This document shows positions 15,619 through 23,368 of a stretch of DNA of 26,801 bases, in pieces (position 1 is the stretch's first letter; each line of letters starts with the position of its first letter). Origin of the DNA: an uncultured Eubacteriales bacterium (GTDB lineage: Bacteria > Bacillota > Clostridia > UBA1381 > UBA9506); assembly GCA_902478395.1 (NCBI GenBank), contig CABSKZ010000003.1, forward strand, positions 1 to 26,801, in the 5' to 3' direction. The notes under the pieces are model-generated. The model was not told the DNA's origin, did not search any database, and saw nothing but the letters and a program-made list of their open reading frames with translations. The position numbers were made by a program, and so were the translations under genes.

Positions 15619-18093
15619 TCATTCTATCAAACCGTATTTCATTTTTATCCGGTCCATTTTTTCTAACATCGGTTTTGCGATGACCAGAAGAAAAATTACC
15701 GTGGAAGCCGCATGGATGAGGTCGAAGGGAATCCCCTGCAAATAGGCTAGAAAAAACATCTCTGCGGTTGGTTGCCCTTGCGCGGTCAGCACAGAGGCGG
15801 GATTCATCAGTCCACCGTAAATCAAAAATGTAGCAAGCCCGCCGAAGATACACAGAGCGGGGGTTGTCCGGCGCAGCAGGCCCTTGCGGAACAGAACGCC
15901 AGCCAGAAAACCAATAATGCCGAAGCTGAACATTTGCCACGGGGTCAGCGGGCTTTGTCCAAAGAAAAAGTTTGAAACAAAACCGCTGACAGCCCCGACC
16001 ATAAACCCGGCTTCGCCGCCAAAACAGACACCGGCGAGGATGACAAGCGCGACGACGGGTTTAAACTGCGGAACCATGAAAAAAGCAATGCGTCCCGTGA
16101 CCGCGATAGCACACAGCACCGCAATGACGACGAGCTCACGCGCCTGTGGTTTGCGCCCCTCAAAAATCATCGCGAACGGGAGCATGGTTTCTAAAATAAC
16201 CATTAGGCTGATAAAGTAATACTTCCGGTCGTCAAGGTAGTAGATGCCAAACCAAATCGTGAGCGGGATCGCAATCAGAATCATTAGTGCGGCAGTCAAC
16301 GTCCGTTTTGATAGTTTCCGTTTTTCAACCGGGGTCTGGAGGAAAAAATCTTCTGGTTTTGGTGGGGGAGATGACGCCTTCTTTTTTGCCGGTTTAAACG
16401 GCGGCTTATCAGGTGGCTTTGGTGCGGCTCCGCCGCAGGCCCTAATGACATCCTCCGCTGTCACAGCCTGCGGAAGCGCGTGGCGCGCCATACGGTTTGC
16501 AGCGGTCGTATAGAAGCTGTTACCGGAAAAAAAGGCGCGCGGTGTGCCTTCTGTTACAATATTTCCGTCAAAAAACATGGCGCAGCGGTCCGCATACTGT
16601 GCGCAGAATTCCACGTCGTGCGACACCATGATTACCGTCGTGCCGCCCATCTGAAGCTGTTTCAGGATTCCTGCCAACTTTTGTTTGAAGTGGCTGTCTA
16701 GCCCCTTTGTCGGTTCGTCCAGCAGGAGAATTTCCGGCTCCAACAGCAGAACTTTTGCCAGCGCGGCGCGCTGCTGCTCCCCGCCGGATAAATCATACGG
16801 ATGCATGGAGAGCAGGTTATCCAGTTCGCACAATGCACTGATATCCCCGATGCGTTGGGTCTGTTCCTCTTTTGGCAGATGGCGGCCGGAGAACATCTCA
16901 TATAAGTCCTGCTCCACCGTCTTTTTCACAAAGAGCGCCTGCGGATTCTGCGGCAAAACGCCGAGCAGACCGTCAAAGCGTTCCTTATCGCTTATTTTAT
17001 CCAAAGCGCGGCCAAAGAGAGAAACCTTGCCGCGGTATGGTTTTAAAATGCCGGATATGAGGGAAAGCGTCGTTGTTTTTCCGGTTCCGTTTCCACCGAC
17101 GATAGCAAACAATTCGCCTTCTTTCACCGTCATGGAAAGTTGACGGACCACATCCGGGGCATCTTTTTCATATTTAAAGCAAACCTCCCGGAGTTCTACT
17201 GCGTTGCGGGATTTTGTAAAATCGGATATGGAATCCACTATCATTTCCGGCGACAGCTTCCGCATTTGAGAAAATTCATCCAGCCAGCTGCGGCCTTCCC
17301 GCACGGTTACCGGACAGTCCAGCGTATTTTCCACACCCGCATAAATGCGCATGGGGGTGGGCATGGAAAGGAACATATCGTGTCCCCGCTCCTTCAACCG
17401 CGCCCCGACCGCTCGGGGGGCGCCCGCTTCCAAAATTTTCCCACCGTCTATTACGACTACCCGGTCAGACATGGGGAGAACTTCCTCCAGCCGGTGTTCG
17501 CTGATGAGGATGGTCGTTCCCAGTTCGCGATTTATCCGCTGAAGCGTTTCCAGAAAATCTGTCGCGGCAATCGGGTCGAGTTGACTGGTTGGCTCGTCCA
17601 GAATCAATACACTCGGCTGCATCGCCATAACAGAGGCCAGATTCAACAGCTGTTTCTGACCGCCGGACAGGTCGGTCACGCTCTTGTGAAACCACGTCTG
17701 GATACCAAAAAAGCTAGCCATTTCCGCGACACGCAGACGGATTTCCGGTGTGGGGCATCCTAAGCTTTCCAGCCCGAACGCCAACTCATGCCAGACTTTG
17801 TCCGTCACAATCTGATTTTCCGGCGATTGCAGAACATACCCGATTTTTGCGGTCTGTGTCCGCTGGTCAATCGTATCCAGCGGCGTTCCCTCGAACAGAA
17901 TGGTTCCGCTCCGTACTCCGTGCGGCGTTAAGACAGATTTCAGATGCCGCAGCAGCGTGGATTTCCCACAGCCTGATTTTCCGCACAGCGTGACGAATTC
18001 CCCCTGTTTGACAGTCAGGGATAAATCTGACAGGGCCGGTTTTTTCGTATCCGGATAGAAAAAGGTCAGATGTTCGATTGTAAAAGTTTCCAC
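15619..18093 (-). CDS. ECF transporter fusion: two ATPase domains plus C-terminal S-like membrane domain
   Basis: An 824-residue protein starting at GTG (18093) with GGGAGG seven bases upstream. ATPase 1 has Walker A GKSGCGKS (38-45), Q-loop region VLQSPENQ, signature DLSGGQ (141-146), Walker B ILDEPTS and H-loop His200. ATPase 2 has GGNGTGKT (333-340), DLSGGEQ (434-439), LLLDEPTKGLD and His492. Both look catalytically intact. A Pro/Lys-rich linker (about 556-590) leads to five or six hydrophobic segments (about 600-815) that resemble an ECF S component (substrate-binding membrane subunit), with QFKPVVALVILAGVCFGG the most typical part. So A, A' and probably S are one chain. It overlaps the T-component gene by 28 bp. 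The cobalamin riboswitch upstream points to B12 or a corrinoid precursor as substrate (inference). Confidence 0.93.
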   Translation of the reverse strand: METFTIEHLTFFYPDTKKPALSDLSLTVKQGEFVTLCGKSGCGKSTLLRHLKSVLTPHGVRSGTILFEGTPLDTIDQRTQTAKIGYVLQSPENQIVTDKVWHELAFGLESLGCPTPEIRLRVAEMASFFGIQTWFHKSVTDLSGGQKQLLNLASVMAMQPSVLILDEPTSQLDPIAATDFLETLQRINRELGTTILISEHRLEEVLPMSDRVVVIDGGKILEAGAPRAVGARLKERGHDMFLSMPTPMRIYAGVENTLDCPVTVREGRSWLDEFSQMRKLSPEMIVDSISDFTKSRNAVELREVCFKYEKDAPDVVRQLSMTVKEGELFAIVGGNGTGKTTTLSLISGILKPYRGKVSLFGRALDKISDKERFDGLLGVLPQNPQALFVKKTVEQDLYEMFSGRHLPKEEQTQRIGDISALCELDNLLSMHPYDLSGGEQQRAALAKVLLLEPEILLLDEPTKGLDSHFKQKLAGILKQLQMGGTTVIMVSHDVEFCAQYADRCAMFFDGNIVTEGTPRAFFSGNSFYTTAANRMARHALPQAVTAEDVIRACGGAAPKPPDKPPFKPAKKKASSPPPKPEDFFLQTPVEKRKLSKRTLTAALMILIAIPLTIWFGIYYLDDRKYYFISLMVILETMLPFAMIFEGRKPQARELVVIAVLCAIAVTGRIAFFMVPQFKPVVALVILAGVCFGGEAGFMVGAVSGFVSNFFFGQSPLTPWQMFSFGIIGFLAGVLFRKGLLRRTTPALCIFGGLATFLIYGGLMNPASVLTAQGQPTAEMFFLAYLQGIPFDLIHAASTVIFLLVIAKPMLEKMDRIKMKYGLIE

Positions 18094-18956
18094 TTTCTAT
18101 CCTCCCAGATATTCAAAATTACAGGCAGCAGGCTGAGCAGCAGATATGCCGCAATCACACTCGCTTCAAAGCCGCCCATTCCTGTCCATTTTATGGACGG
18201 AAAATAGCGGAACGAAACCGCGCCCATTCCCGCGCCGAACAGAACATAACCGCCAGTCAGGGCAATGGCAGCAAGCATAAACTTATCCCTTGAATCAAGA
18301 CGAAAAATAGAAAATGCGGTGCGGCCTTTCAGCCCATAGCCGCGCGATCTCATAGAGTCCGCTGTTTCAATGGCGTTTTCCAGCGCCCAAGTCACCATAA
18401 TGGACAGAATACGGATACCATGTCGTATCCGTTCCAGCAGTTTACCATTGGAAACGTCCCGCCCGACACATTTCTGTGCATTAGAAACGACACGGATCTG
18501 TGCCTTAAATTTTGGAACGAAGCGCAGCACCATGGAAAAAATCAGCGACAACGCCGGAATGATACGGCCAAACAGATAGATAAACTTGTCCGATGTCATG
18601 ACCTCGTTGTAGCAGGAAAACCAGCACAGCACAGAAATAAGCATAGTGGATGCCGCCAAACCGTATAGTATGGATTCCAGTGTGATGGGGTTGCCGTTAT
18701 GCAGGTAAAACAAAATGGTTACGCCCCGGTGGTTAAAAGCCGGGTTGATGAGTGCGGTAATTAGCAAAAGCGGCAGCATGAACTTCAGCTGAAACTGCAG
18801 CGCCCTGTTCCTCTTCAAATAAAACGCATACCCAAAGGAGCAGAGCAGGGAAATGAACAGACAATACGGGTGCAGAAAGAACATAGAAAACAGCAGTACC
18901 AGCGTAAAGTATAAAAAGTTGACTGCCGGGTGGCAGGAAGAAAACGAATCTTTCAT
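18066..18956 (-). CDS. ECF transporter T component (transmembrane coupling subunit)
   Basis: This 296-residue membrane protein is the T component that transmits ATPase motion to the substrate-binding subunit. Hydrophobic stretches lie at about 13-45, 58-72, 96-118, 130-148, 225-245 and 262-285. The cytoplasmic coupling helix contains ALENAIETADSMRSRGYG (191-208), whose S-R-G-Y-G is the family's Ala-Arg-Gly-type motif that contacts the ATPases. A second coupling helix around 145-185 has RFVPKFKAQIRVVSNAQ. The ATG overlaps the stop of the DUF4430 gene in an ATGA arrangement, and the 3' end overlaps the ATPase gene by 28 bp, which indicates translational coupling. Confidence 0.92.
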   Translation of the reverse strand: MKDSFSSCHPAVNFLYFTLVLLFSMFFLHPYCLFISLLCSFGYAFYLKRNRALQFQLKFMLPLLLITALINPAFNHRGVTILFYLHNGNPITLESILYGLAASTMLISVLCWFSCYNEVMTSDKFIYLFGRIIPALSLIFSMVLRFVPKFKAQIRVVSNAQKCVGRDVSNGKLLERIRHGIRILSIMVTWALENAIETADSMRSRGYGLKGRTAFSIFRLDSRDKFMLAAIALTGGYVLFGAGMGAVSFRYFPSIKWTGMGGFEASVIAAYLLLSLLPVILNIWEDRKWKLLQSNI

Positions 18957-19732
18957 CGCTGCTGCTGTCCCCCCTCGATATACCCGCCGATATCACGCCC
19001 GAGGTCACAGGTATAGATCCACTCTATCACATCGCCGTCTTTCAGCTGGTAGCGGCTGCAGCCATAGTTCGGAAACCAGCCGTTGACTTTGTACATCCAC
19101 CCGGAAAGCTCGCCGCAGTCGAATTCGTACAGATTGTGGATGCCCTCAATATAAGCAGAATTAAAAGCGGGTGTTTTGACGAATTCAAGATGAATTTTGC
19201 TTCGCTTCGTTTCACGCTGCAACACATTGAACACCGATTCGCCTTCGTGGAAGGTTACGCTTGTCTGCGGCAGGATGACACCGTCTTCCGGGACCAATTC
19301 CCGCTTGTCCGGATTTAAGCTAGCCGTGTTTGTGAGCAACGTTTTGCAGGTGATTGACATCGTGCAGGTCATTACGCTGTCTGTCTGCTGAACGTCCTGC
19401 GGTTCGACCGGAACGGGCTTATCGGAAGGAACCGGTTCGGTTTGGAACTGGTCCTTCCCTGTGTCCGCGTTAATTTTTTGCGTGGGCGCAGCTGTTTTTA
19501 CCGACGGGGATGCAGTCGGTTCAGGCATTGCACTGGAGGGAGCTGAAGGCGATGCAACCTGTTCGGCAGTAAAAGTGGGCTCAGGGGTGGGAGCGGCAGT
19601 GGTATCCGCCGCGAGCGTGTCCGCTCGTCCGCTCTTGTTCGCGTAGTTGCCTCCCCAGAAGAACGCAATGGCAAGCACGCAGACGACTGCCACCGCCGCT
19701 ATAATTTTATTTTTCGTAATTTTCAATTTCAT
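18953..19732 (-). CDS. Membrane-anchored DUF4430 protein (transcobalamin beta-domain-like)
   Basis: The ATG at 19732 has AAGGTG six bases upstream and gives 259 residues; an in-frame GTG at 19741 is an alternative start that adds three. A positively charged N-terminus and one hydrophobic segment (about 9-26) form a signal anchor. A long Pro/Thr/Ser-rich spacer (about 42-115) follows. The C-terminal domain (about 120-252) is a clear DUF4430: ESVFNVLQRETKR, then IHNLYEFDCGELSGWMYKVN, GWFPNYGCSRYQLKDGDVIE and WIYTCDLGRDIG. In animal intrinsic factor and transcobalamin this fold is the C-terminal beta domain that closes over cobalamin. The linker would let the domain reach out from the membrane toward the wall. 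It lies between the toroid/SLH gene and the ECF transporter genes in a B12-riboswitch operon, so a role in corrinoid capture is a strong inference. Confidence 0.9.
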   Translation of the reverse strand: MKLKITKNKIIAAVAVVCVLAIAFFWGGNYANKSGRADTLAADTTAAPTPEPTFTAEQVASPSAPSSAMPEPTASPSVKTAAPTQKINADTGKDQFQTEPVPSDKPVPVEPQDVQQTDSVMTCTMSITCKTLLTNTASLNPDKRELVPEDGVILPQTSVTFHEGESVFNVLQRETKRSKIHLEFVKTPAFNSAYIEGIHNLYEFDCGELSGWMYKVNGWFPNYGCSRYQLKDGDVIEWIYTCDLGRDIGGYIEGGQQQR

Positions 19733-19775
19733 ACGTTTCACCTTATCGCAATTTCCGGTTTCGGTTTTACCGGTA

Positions 19776-21404
19776 TTACAGTAATTTTGACTGCTTCAAC
19801 ATCTGGCAGAGCATTTCAGCGACTTCTGCGCGTGTAATTTCCGCTTTCGGGAGGATATCTATTGCGTCCTGCGGCAGAATAGTGCTTTTGTAGCAGAAAG
19901 CGAGGGCTTCACGCGCCCAGTCCGCGCTTTTGGTGTAATCGCTGAACTGCGCCAGCATGTCAAGCGTTTCCTGTTCACCCATTGTGGTCTCCATCCCGCA
20001 AAGATTTGCGGCGCGCGCCACCATGACAGCCGCTTCCTCACGGGTAATGGTGGCTTCCGGTGTGAAAGTGGTATCTGAGGTGCCTTTGATGATGCCGTAG
20101 GAATAAGCGGTTCCAATATAAGCGGCATACCAGCTGTCAGCGGCAATGTCCGAAAAAACAGCGTTGGTTTTGGGAGCCAGGCCCAGCGCACGGGTTGTAA
20201 TGGCCGCAAACTGCGCCCGTGTCATGGTGCTGTCCGGCGTAAACACATCTTCTGTCATCCCGTTTATAATATCACGGGAAGCAAGGCTTTCAATAGCCTG
20301 CCTGCTTTTGTGTTCGGCGATATCGGCAAAGGTTTTACCTTCCGTCACGACCGGTACCGGATTGATATCCGCATGTTTTCCTGGCAGGCCAACAGCGGGT
20401 AATTCCTCTGGCTTAGCGGATGCTGCTTTTTTTACGTCGCTCATGTCGTACAGACTGGTTTTACCGTCGGCAAAACGCAGATAGCTCGCAAGGGCGTACA
20501 AGCCCTGTTCAGAGGCCATGCCTGTGTCGCCGCCACTCTCGGCATGGGAAAAGCCGCTGCCCTTTTCATAAAAGCCCAGCAAGCTATCGAGCAGCGTCAT
20601 ACCATTTTTGGTAAATCGGCTGTCGTCCGCACGAATGCCAAGTTCACCCAGCGCTGTCAGAACCTGTGCGGTACTTTCCGTATTTTTTGTGCCCCAGCTC
20701 TGGTATCCGCCGGTTTCATCCTGCAGGGTAGACAGACAAACGAGCGCCTTATCCACCGCGGCGTTTACCGCTTCCTGCTCCCGGTAGCGGGAAAGGGCCT
20801 GAAGAGCCATCCCAGTTACATCTGGGTCAGCGGTGGTTCCGTTTAAAGCAAAGCCGCCGTCATCCAGCTGTTGTTCTAAAATTTCCTGTATGTACAGTTC
20901 CCGCGTCGCCTGTGTTTTTGCGTCCTTATTTACAGGAATGTCATAACCGCCGCAGTCCAGCGCGAGCAGCGCGAAGATGGGGCCGTTGATTCCTTGCCAT
21001 ACGGTTTTGTCAAAATCGCCGAGTTTTTCCAGCAGATTATATCCGCCTACGTTGGAGGGGTCCTTTCCGATGGCAGTCAACGCCAGTATCACGCGGGAAT
21101 ACTCAGTATACTTCCTCTCATGCAAGACACCCTGCGCCTCTGCCACGGTTTTTTCCACGTTGGCGTAATATGTATCAAAATACTTCTGCGGCACGTCATA
21201 GCCGGAGCGCGCCAGCCCAATGACTGCCCATTCGCCGCCTGTTGACCCGACCTGCGGATTGGCTACGGTTTTGAGCAAATATGCCGCAGTATCCTCCATT
21301 GCGGCGCGGCATTCGTCAACTGTTGCGGCAAATGCTGCGGTTATGCCTGATGCGACAACACAAAACGCCAGCAGAAGAGAGGTGATTTTTTGTTTGGTTT
21401 TCAT
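19776..21404 (-). CDS. Surface alpha-toroid protein (transcobalamin alpha-domain-like) with three SLH repeats
   Basis: The start is ATG 21404: AAGGAG lies upstream and the signal peptide MKTKQKITSLLLAFCVVASGITAAFA begins there; a longer in-frame ORF from 21518 would run back through the leader terminator. The 542-residue protein has an alpha/alpha-toroid of prenyltransferase/terpenoid-cyclase-type repeats (about 29-315): GGEWAVIGLARSGYD (56-70), GPIFALLALDCGGYD, DGGFALNGTTADPDVTGMAL (182-201), TGGYQSWGTKNTESTAQVLT (231-250) and GSGFSHAESGGDTGMASEQG (282-301). Three SLH repeats follow (about 358-402, 417-462, 484-537), each with a TRAQ/TREE/TRAE motif. The same toroid architecture forms the N-terminal domain of intrinsic factor and transcobalamin. 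It is the first gene behind the B12 riboswitch, so surface corrinoid binding is inferred; no enzymatic cyclase residues (DXDD-type) are seen. Confidence 0.9.
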   Translation of the reverse strand: MKTKQKITSLLLAFCVVASGITAAFAATVDECRAAMEDTAAYLLKTVANPQVGSTGGEWAVIGLARSGYDVPQKYFDTYYANVEKTVAEAQGVLHERKYTEYSRVILALTAIGKDPSNVGGYNLLEKLGDFDKTVWQGINGPIFALLALDCGGYDIPVNKDAKTQATRELYIQEILEQQLDDGGFALNGTTADPDVTGMALQALSRYREQEAVNAAVDKALVCLSTLQDETGGYQSWGTKNTESTAQVLTALGELGIRADDSRFTKNGMTLLDSLLGFYEKGSGFSHAESGGDTGMASEQGLYALASYLRFADGKTSLYDMSDVKKAASAKPEELPAVGLPGKHADINPVPVVTEGKTFADIAEHKSRQAIESLASRDIINGMTEDVFTPDSTMTRAQFAAITTRALGLAPKTNAVFSDIAADSWYAAYIGTAYSYGIIKGTSDTTFTPEATITREEAAVMVARAANLCGMETTMGEQETLDMLAQFSDYTKSADWAREALAFCYKSTILPQDAIDILPKAEITRAEVAEMLCQMLKQSKLL

Positions 21405-21481
21405 AATTTGTTTCTCCTTTTCGATAGGCAGAAAGTCTGTGATGTTTAAGGATACCACATAACAGCAGCCGAAGTCCCAAC

Positions 21482-21510
21482 AAAAAAGCTCCCCGGTAAA
21501 CGGAGAGCTT
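21482..21510 (-). terminator. Leader terminator (riboswitch expression platform)
   Basis: On the minus strand AAGCTCTCCG-TTTAC-CGGGGAGCTT forms a 10-bp stem with one T-G wobble, followed by TTTTTTG. It lies between the cobalamin aptamer and the first gene. The aptamer presumably favours this terminator when ligand is bound, giving B12 repression by early termination. A GGAGA just downstream of the aptamer (in GTAGGAGAATGG) could pair with TCTCC of the stem as an antiterminator (inference). Confidence 0.8.
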
Positions 21511-21555
21511 TTCGGCATACGTCATCCATTCTCCTACCCAAGAATTTGATTTTTT

Positions 21556-21719
21556 GGTGTTTGGGCAGGTCTCCTGACTCGTACATCCTCCTTTGAGCGC
21601 CTTCTCGCCAGATGGCAATGGCCTGTTGCTCGTCGTCCGTACATACAGTAGGGGTAAGCCTGTGCCGGATTCTCACCGGGTCTTCCCTTTCAAGCGGCTG
21701 TTTGCCGCACCCATACACC
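21556..21719 (-). ncRNA. Cobalamin (B12) riboswitch aptamer
   Basis: On the minus strand the conserved blocks occur in the right order: AAAGGGAAGACCCGGTGAGA, then ATCCGGCACAGGC, CCCCTACTGTA, a GCCATTGCC segment (B12-box-like), CTGGCGAGAAGGC, and GAGTCAGGAGACCTGCCC. The ends GGTGT (21719-21715) and ACACC (21560-21556) can close a P1 helix. It sits 13 bases after the predicted -10 element region of a strong promoter and ahead of the ECF/toroid/DUF4430 operon, so it should switch that operon on when cobalamin is scarce. Confidence 0.96.
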
Positions 21720-21738
21720 GTATTTAATTATTATGTTC

Positions 21739-21767
21739 ACTATACTATATTTTTGTGACCCTGTCAA
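21739..21767 (-). promoter_or_regulatory. Sigma-A-type promoter of the B12 operon
   Basis: On the minus strand a perfect -35 TTGACA (21767-21762), a 17-bp spacer and a -10 TATAGT (21744-21739) are present. Transcription would begin near 21732, just before the riboswitch. Confidence 0.85.
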
Positions 21768-21782
21768 GGGGGCGCAGAAGAG

Positions 21783-21808
21783 AAAAAATATTTTTGCTGA
21801 AAAATATT
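21783..21808 (-). terminator. AT-rich hairpin after the flavoprotein gene
   Basis: On the minus strand AATATTTTT-CAGC-AAAAATATT is followed by TTTTC. The 9-bp stem is all A/T and overlaps the stop codon of the flavoprotein gene. It is a plausible but weak terminator. Confidence 0.45.
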
Positions 21809-22430
21809 AGCGGATAAAGCTCGTTTTAATTTTCGGTTCCGCTTCCGGCGGACAGACTCCTGCCTCACGTCCAGCCTGAATACATTTGAGCATCCATGCC
21901 ATATTTTTCCCAAGCGTGCGCATAATCTGCAGGCCTTCCTCGTCCTTGCGGACATCGTCCGGTGTACTGCCATGAACCATGTTCCAGTACTGGGAGGACA
22001 CGATGGGCATTTTGGCAAAAGCAAAATATTTGTTCAGTACGTCCAATGTGGCGGTTGTACCGGCACGGCGCGCGGAAGCGACGGCTGCGGCGGGCTTGAA
22101 CGCAAAGTCTTTTCCGGCGAAAAAGAATCTGTCCAAAAAGGAAATAACAGACCCGTTTGGAGAAGCGTAATAGACCGGAGAACCGACGATTAAGCCGTCC
22201 GCTTTTTCCATTTTGTCGAGTGCGGCATTTAAGGTATCGTCAGAAAAAATGCATCGTCCATTGTTCGCAGAGCATTTGCCGCAGCCAATGCAGCCCCGCA
22301 CGGGCTTAGCGCCGATGTGGAAAATTTCTGTTTCAATGCCTTCTTTTTCAAGCTGATCCGCAACTTCGGACAGAGCAGTGTATGTACAGCCTTTTTCCTT
22401 AGGGCTGCCGTTGATTAATAGAACCTTCAT
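21807..22430 (-). CDS. Flavodoxin-fold iron-sulfur flavoprotein / NADPH-dependent FMN reductase family
   Basis: A 207-residue cytoplasmic protein with AGGAGG upstream of the ATG. The N-terminus MKVLLINGSPKEKGCTYTAL is the flavodoxin-like FMN phosphate-binding strand-loop. The cysteine cluster C47-x2-C50-x2-C53-x6-C60 (GCIGCGKCSANNGRC) is that of iron-sulfur flavoproteins, or of the related flavodoxin-family oxidoreductases. The flavin-ring loop GSPVYYASPNGSVISFLDR is at 83-101. Such proteins transfer electrons between NAD(P)H, FMN and, where the cluster is present, an iron-sulfur centre. It has its own promoter and is followed by the B12 operon promoter, so it is probably a single-gene unit. 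The physiological partner cannot be told from the sequence. Confidence 0.9.
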   Translation of the reverse strand: MKVLLINGSPKEKGCTYTALSEVADQLEKEGIETEIFHIGAKPVRGCIGCGKCSANNGRCIFSDDTLNAALDKMEKADGLIVGSPVYYASPNGSVISFLDRFFFAGKDFAFKPAAAVASARRAGTTATLDVLNKYFAFAKMPIVSSQYWNMVHGSTPDDVRKDEEGLQIMRTLGKNMAWMLKCIQAGREAGVCPPEAEPKIKTSFIR

Positions 22431-22459
22431 CTTTGTAGCCTCCTTTTTATGATGCTTCT

Positions 22460-22488
22460 ATTATATGCTTCAAAATGACGTTTGACAA
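22460..22488 (-). promoter_or_regulatory. Promoter of the flavoprotein gene
   Basis: On the minus strand a -35 TTGTCA (22488-22483) is followed by a 17-bp spacer and a perfect -10 TATAAT (22465-22460), 30 bases before the start codon at 22430. Confidence 0.8.
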
Positions 22489-22595
22489 GTGGAAACCTAA
22501 AATTAAAGACGCTTTTAGTCCATATATTTTAAATTGTTGATTGGCAGTTTTTGTTTTCCGGGCTTAAAAGCTGTTAATGTTCACCATAATTAACC

Positions 22596-22632
22596 CAAAA
22601 AGGCATCCCCGTATTTGAAAAAACGGGGATGC
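22596..22632 (-). terminator. Rho-independent terminator after the lipoprotein gene
   Basis: On the minus strand GCATCCCCGT (22632-22623) pairs perfectly with ACGGGGATGC (22612-22603) around a T-rich loop and is followed by CTTTTTGG. It lies about 30 bases beyond the out-of-frame stop at 22661, which supports the view that the lipoprotein originally ended there. Confidence 0.85.
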
Positions 22633-22660
22633 AAGGATATGAATGGAAGGGTATCATCCA

Positions 22661-22748
22661 TCAAACCACAAGTTTTGTGTAGCCTTCCGGAATGATAAAA
22701 TGCGTTGCCGAATCAGAAGCGGAGACCTCTATTTCTGTTCGGGTGCTT
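22661..22748 (-). other. Out-of-frame C-terminus of the lipoprotein
   Basis: Reading the frame next to the open one gives GGGLRYIILSSGSTRTEIEV followed by SASDSATHFIIPEGYTKLVV and a TGA at 22661-22663. This looks like a normal protein ending, with the beta-strand pattern expected of a lipoprotein of this type, whereas the in-frame ending is short and atypical. One added base near 22765 (TTATCGG to TTAATCGG on the minus strand) would join the two frames. Confidence 0.7.
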
Positions 22749-23337
22749 CCGGAAGATAGGATAATATAGCGTAAACCACCACCGATAAGCAATATGTTAC
22801 CTTGCCGTCCGGCCCGGTGAATTCTTCAAAGTGACAGGCCTCTCCGTTGATTTCTGCCTCACCCGTTTGAAAGACGCCGTCTGTCAGGGACTCCGCGCTT
22901 CCGATATATGCAGCCGGATTTATCATTTTATCCGTACCGGTCCGGAGGGCAAGTTCCATATAGGTTTTCTGGTCATGGAGAAGACTGTAGGATTTACCGT
23001 CCAATTGGAGCGTTGCCATATGCATGATATCGGTTTTGATGTCGGAATACGGCTTATCTCCCGCAACTGCTACGGCGTTTATGACCTCGGCCATGCCACC
23101 GCCCATATCGGCGGTATACCGCAGTGCCATCGTGTAGTCGCCGCTGCAGTGCATTGCAAAGTATTGCTGTGTTTTTGAAACGGCTGCGGCCGACACGCTG
23201 CTGGCAGGGGGAGGTGAGGAAGGGGAGGTCAAGCCGACCGCGCCGCTATGTCCGCCGCTTGCTGGCATATTGCCGCCGCAGGCCGCCAGTGGCGGCGATA
23301 AAGCCGCCGTGAGCAGCAGAGTCATCCGTGTTCTCAT
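22729..23337 (-). CDS. Lipoprotein of unknown function, probably frameshifted near its C-terminus
   Basis: I place the start at ATG 23337 because GGGAGG lies about seven bases upstream and a lipoprotein signal follows (MRTRMTLLLTAALSPPLAAC, lipobox LAAC with Cys20). An upstream in-frame extension to 23397 overlaps the previous gene. The open frame has 202 residues: a Ser/Pro/Gly-rich spacer (about 21-57), then a beta-rich domain with SDIKTDIMHMATLQLDGKSY and repeated short strands that recall lipid-binding LolA/LppX-like folds (weak resemblance). After GPDGKVTYC the frame switches into CLSVVVYAILSYLPEAPEQK, which looks wrong, while the adjacent frame continues sensibly to a TGA at 22661. The gene lies 31 nt after the SLH gene and probably shares its transcript. 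Function is not known. Confidence 0.75.
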   Translation of the reverse strand: MRTRMTLLLTAALSPPLAACGGNMPASGGHSGAVGLTSPSSPPPASSVSAAAVSKTQQYFAMHCSGDYTMALRYTADMGGGMAEVINAVAVAGDKPYSDIKTDIMHMATLQLDGKSYSLLHDQKTYMELALRTGTDKMINPAAYIGSAESLTDGVFQTGEAEINGEACHFEEFTGPDGKVTYCLSVVVYAILSYLPEAPEQK

Positions 23338-23368
23338 GTCATGTCCTCCCAGTCGGTAATGTTGTTTC

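Noticed and set aside
21405..21518. N-terminal extension of the toroid/SLH protein
   Set aside because: It would translate through the leader terminator and lacks a ribosome site, whereas ATG 21404 has AAGGAG and begins a signal peptide.
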